From Chloroflexota bacterium (GTDB taxonomy: Bacteria; Chloroflexota; Anaerolineae; J102), in assembly GCA_024276255.1 (NCBI GenBank), contig JAJRXO010000576.1:1-5552 (forward strand): 5,552 bases of DNA, in the 5' to 3' direction. Numbering within the stretch: the first letter of the stretch is position 1; each line of letters starts with the position of its first letter. Positions 5,433-5,552 of the stretch are shown piece by piece. Under the pieces are notes generated by a model. The model saw only the letters and a list, made by a program, of their open reading frames with translations. It did not search any database and was not told the origin of the DNA. The position numbers were made by a program, and so were the translations under genes.

Positions 5433-5449
5433 GAGGGGGCTACCCCCTC
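5433..5449 (-). terminator. Hairpin at the stop codon of the right-hand gene, possible terminator
   Basis: GAGGGGG-TAG-CCCCCTC on the minus strand forms a 7-bp GC-only-plus-one-AT stem with a 3-base loop, overlapping the last two bases read of the TGA at 5450-5448. There is no U-tract after it, so it would be at best an unconventional terminator or an RNA 3'-end stabiliser. Confidence 0.35.
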
Positions 5450-5552
5450 ACGGCGCCAGGCCATGCTCCATGGCGTAACGCATCCAGGCCACGCCGTTGT
5501 TGGCGTGCATCATGTGAGTTTTCACGGTCAGGAACGTGCTCTTGGGATAGTC
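5448..5552 (-). CDS. C-terminal end of an unidentified protein, 5' end outside window
   Basis: 34 codons plus TGA are open to the window edge. The segment includes TVKTHMMHANNGVAWMRYAM followed by EHGLAP. Third codon positions are mostly G or C, as in the cas genes, and the peptide is of balanced composition rather than low complexity, so this is probably a true gene end. I do not recognise the family. The gene runs in the same direction as cas10 but is separated from the CRISPR locus by the repeat-rich spacer, so a functional link is unlikely. Confidence 0.55.
   Translation of the reverse strand, partial: DYPKSTFLTVKTHMMHANNGVAWMRYAMEHGLAP

Larger units (their letters stand above)
4715..5447. 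other. Non-coding, repeat-rich spacer
   Basis: Apart from the weak membrane-protein remnant, no ORF here shows coding character. ORFs on the minus strand at 5103-5312 and 5134-5430 run through C-rich hairpins and give low-complexity Gly/Pro/Arg protein, so they are not called. The right half (5074-5449) holds a chain of short repeats and hairpins, entered separately, that resembles dispersed intergenic repeat material more than single-copy DNA. Confidence 0.6.

Overview
The window is a piece of a type III CRISPR-Cas locus followed by a decayed flank. The left 4.3 kb is dense and coding. The right 0.9 kb is mostly non-coding, repeat-rich DNA that ends in the tail of an unrelated gene. No CRISPR array, tRNA or rRNA is visible. 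Moderately high GC, a LuxR-type helix-turn-helix fused to a CRISPR sensor domain, a Csx3 fused to a P-loop domain, AbrB/PIN toxin-antitoxin debris and dispersed C-rich repeats together recall Chloroflexota-like environmental bacteria. That assignment is inference; no marker gene fixes it.

Layout. (1) 1-2182, minus strand: most of a Cas10/Csm1 gene. It has an intact HD nuclease motif, a zinc-binding cysteine cluster and an intact GGDD cyclase motif, and its 3' end lies outside the window. (2) 2183-2311: AT-rich leader of cas10 with a 6-5-6 inverted repeat. (3) 2312-3178, minus strand: a 288-residue protein with an N-terminal CARF domain of the NE0113/SSO2081-like type and a C-terminal LuxR-type HTH. 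(4) 3179-3202: a 24-bp divergent intergenic gap containing a 10-bp palindrome. (5) 3203-4321, plus strand: a 372-residue P-loop NTPase-Csx3 fusion that appears to carry two Csx3-like units in tandem. (6) 4269-4698, plus strand: an AbrB-type antitoxin gene overlapping the csx3 end, then a truncated PIN-toxin remnant. (7) 4699-5447: non-coding DNA with a possible membrane-protein remnant, a perfect 22-bp palindrome, hairpins and short repeats. (8) 5448-5552, minus strand: the last 34 codons of an unidentified protein.

How the parts may fit. Cas10 with GGDD makes cyclic oligoadenylates (cOA) when the effector complex binds target RNA. CARF domains bind cOA, and Csx3 (Crn3) proteins degrade cOA. 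The CARF protein carries a DNA-binding domain and no visible HEPN nuclease motif, so it is best read as a cOA-responsive transcription regulator. It sits between cas10, which it could regulate from the 129-bp leader, and the divergent csx3 gene, which it could regulate from the 24-bp gap. The hypothesis is a feedback circuit in which the second messenger controls transcription of its own synthase and of the enzyme that removes it.
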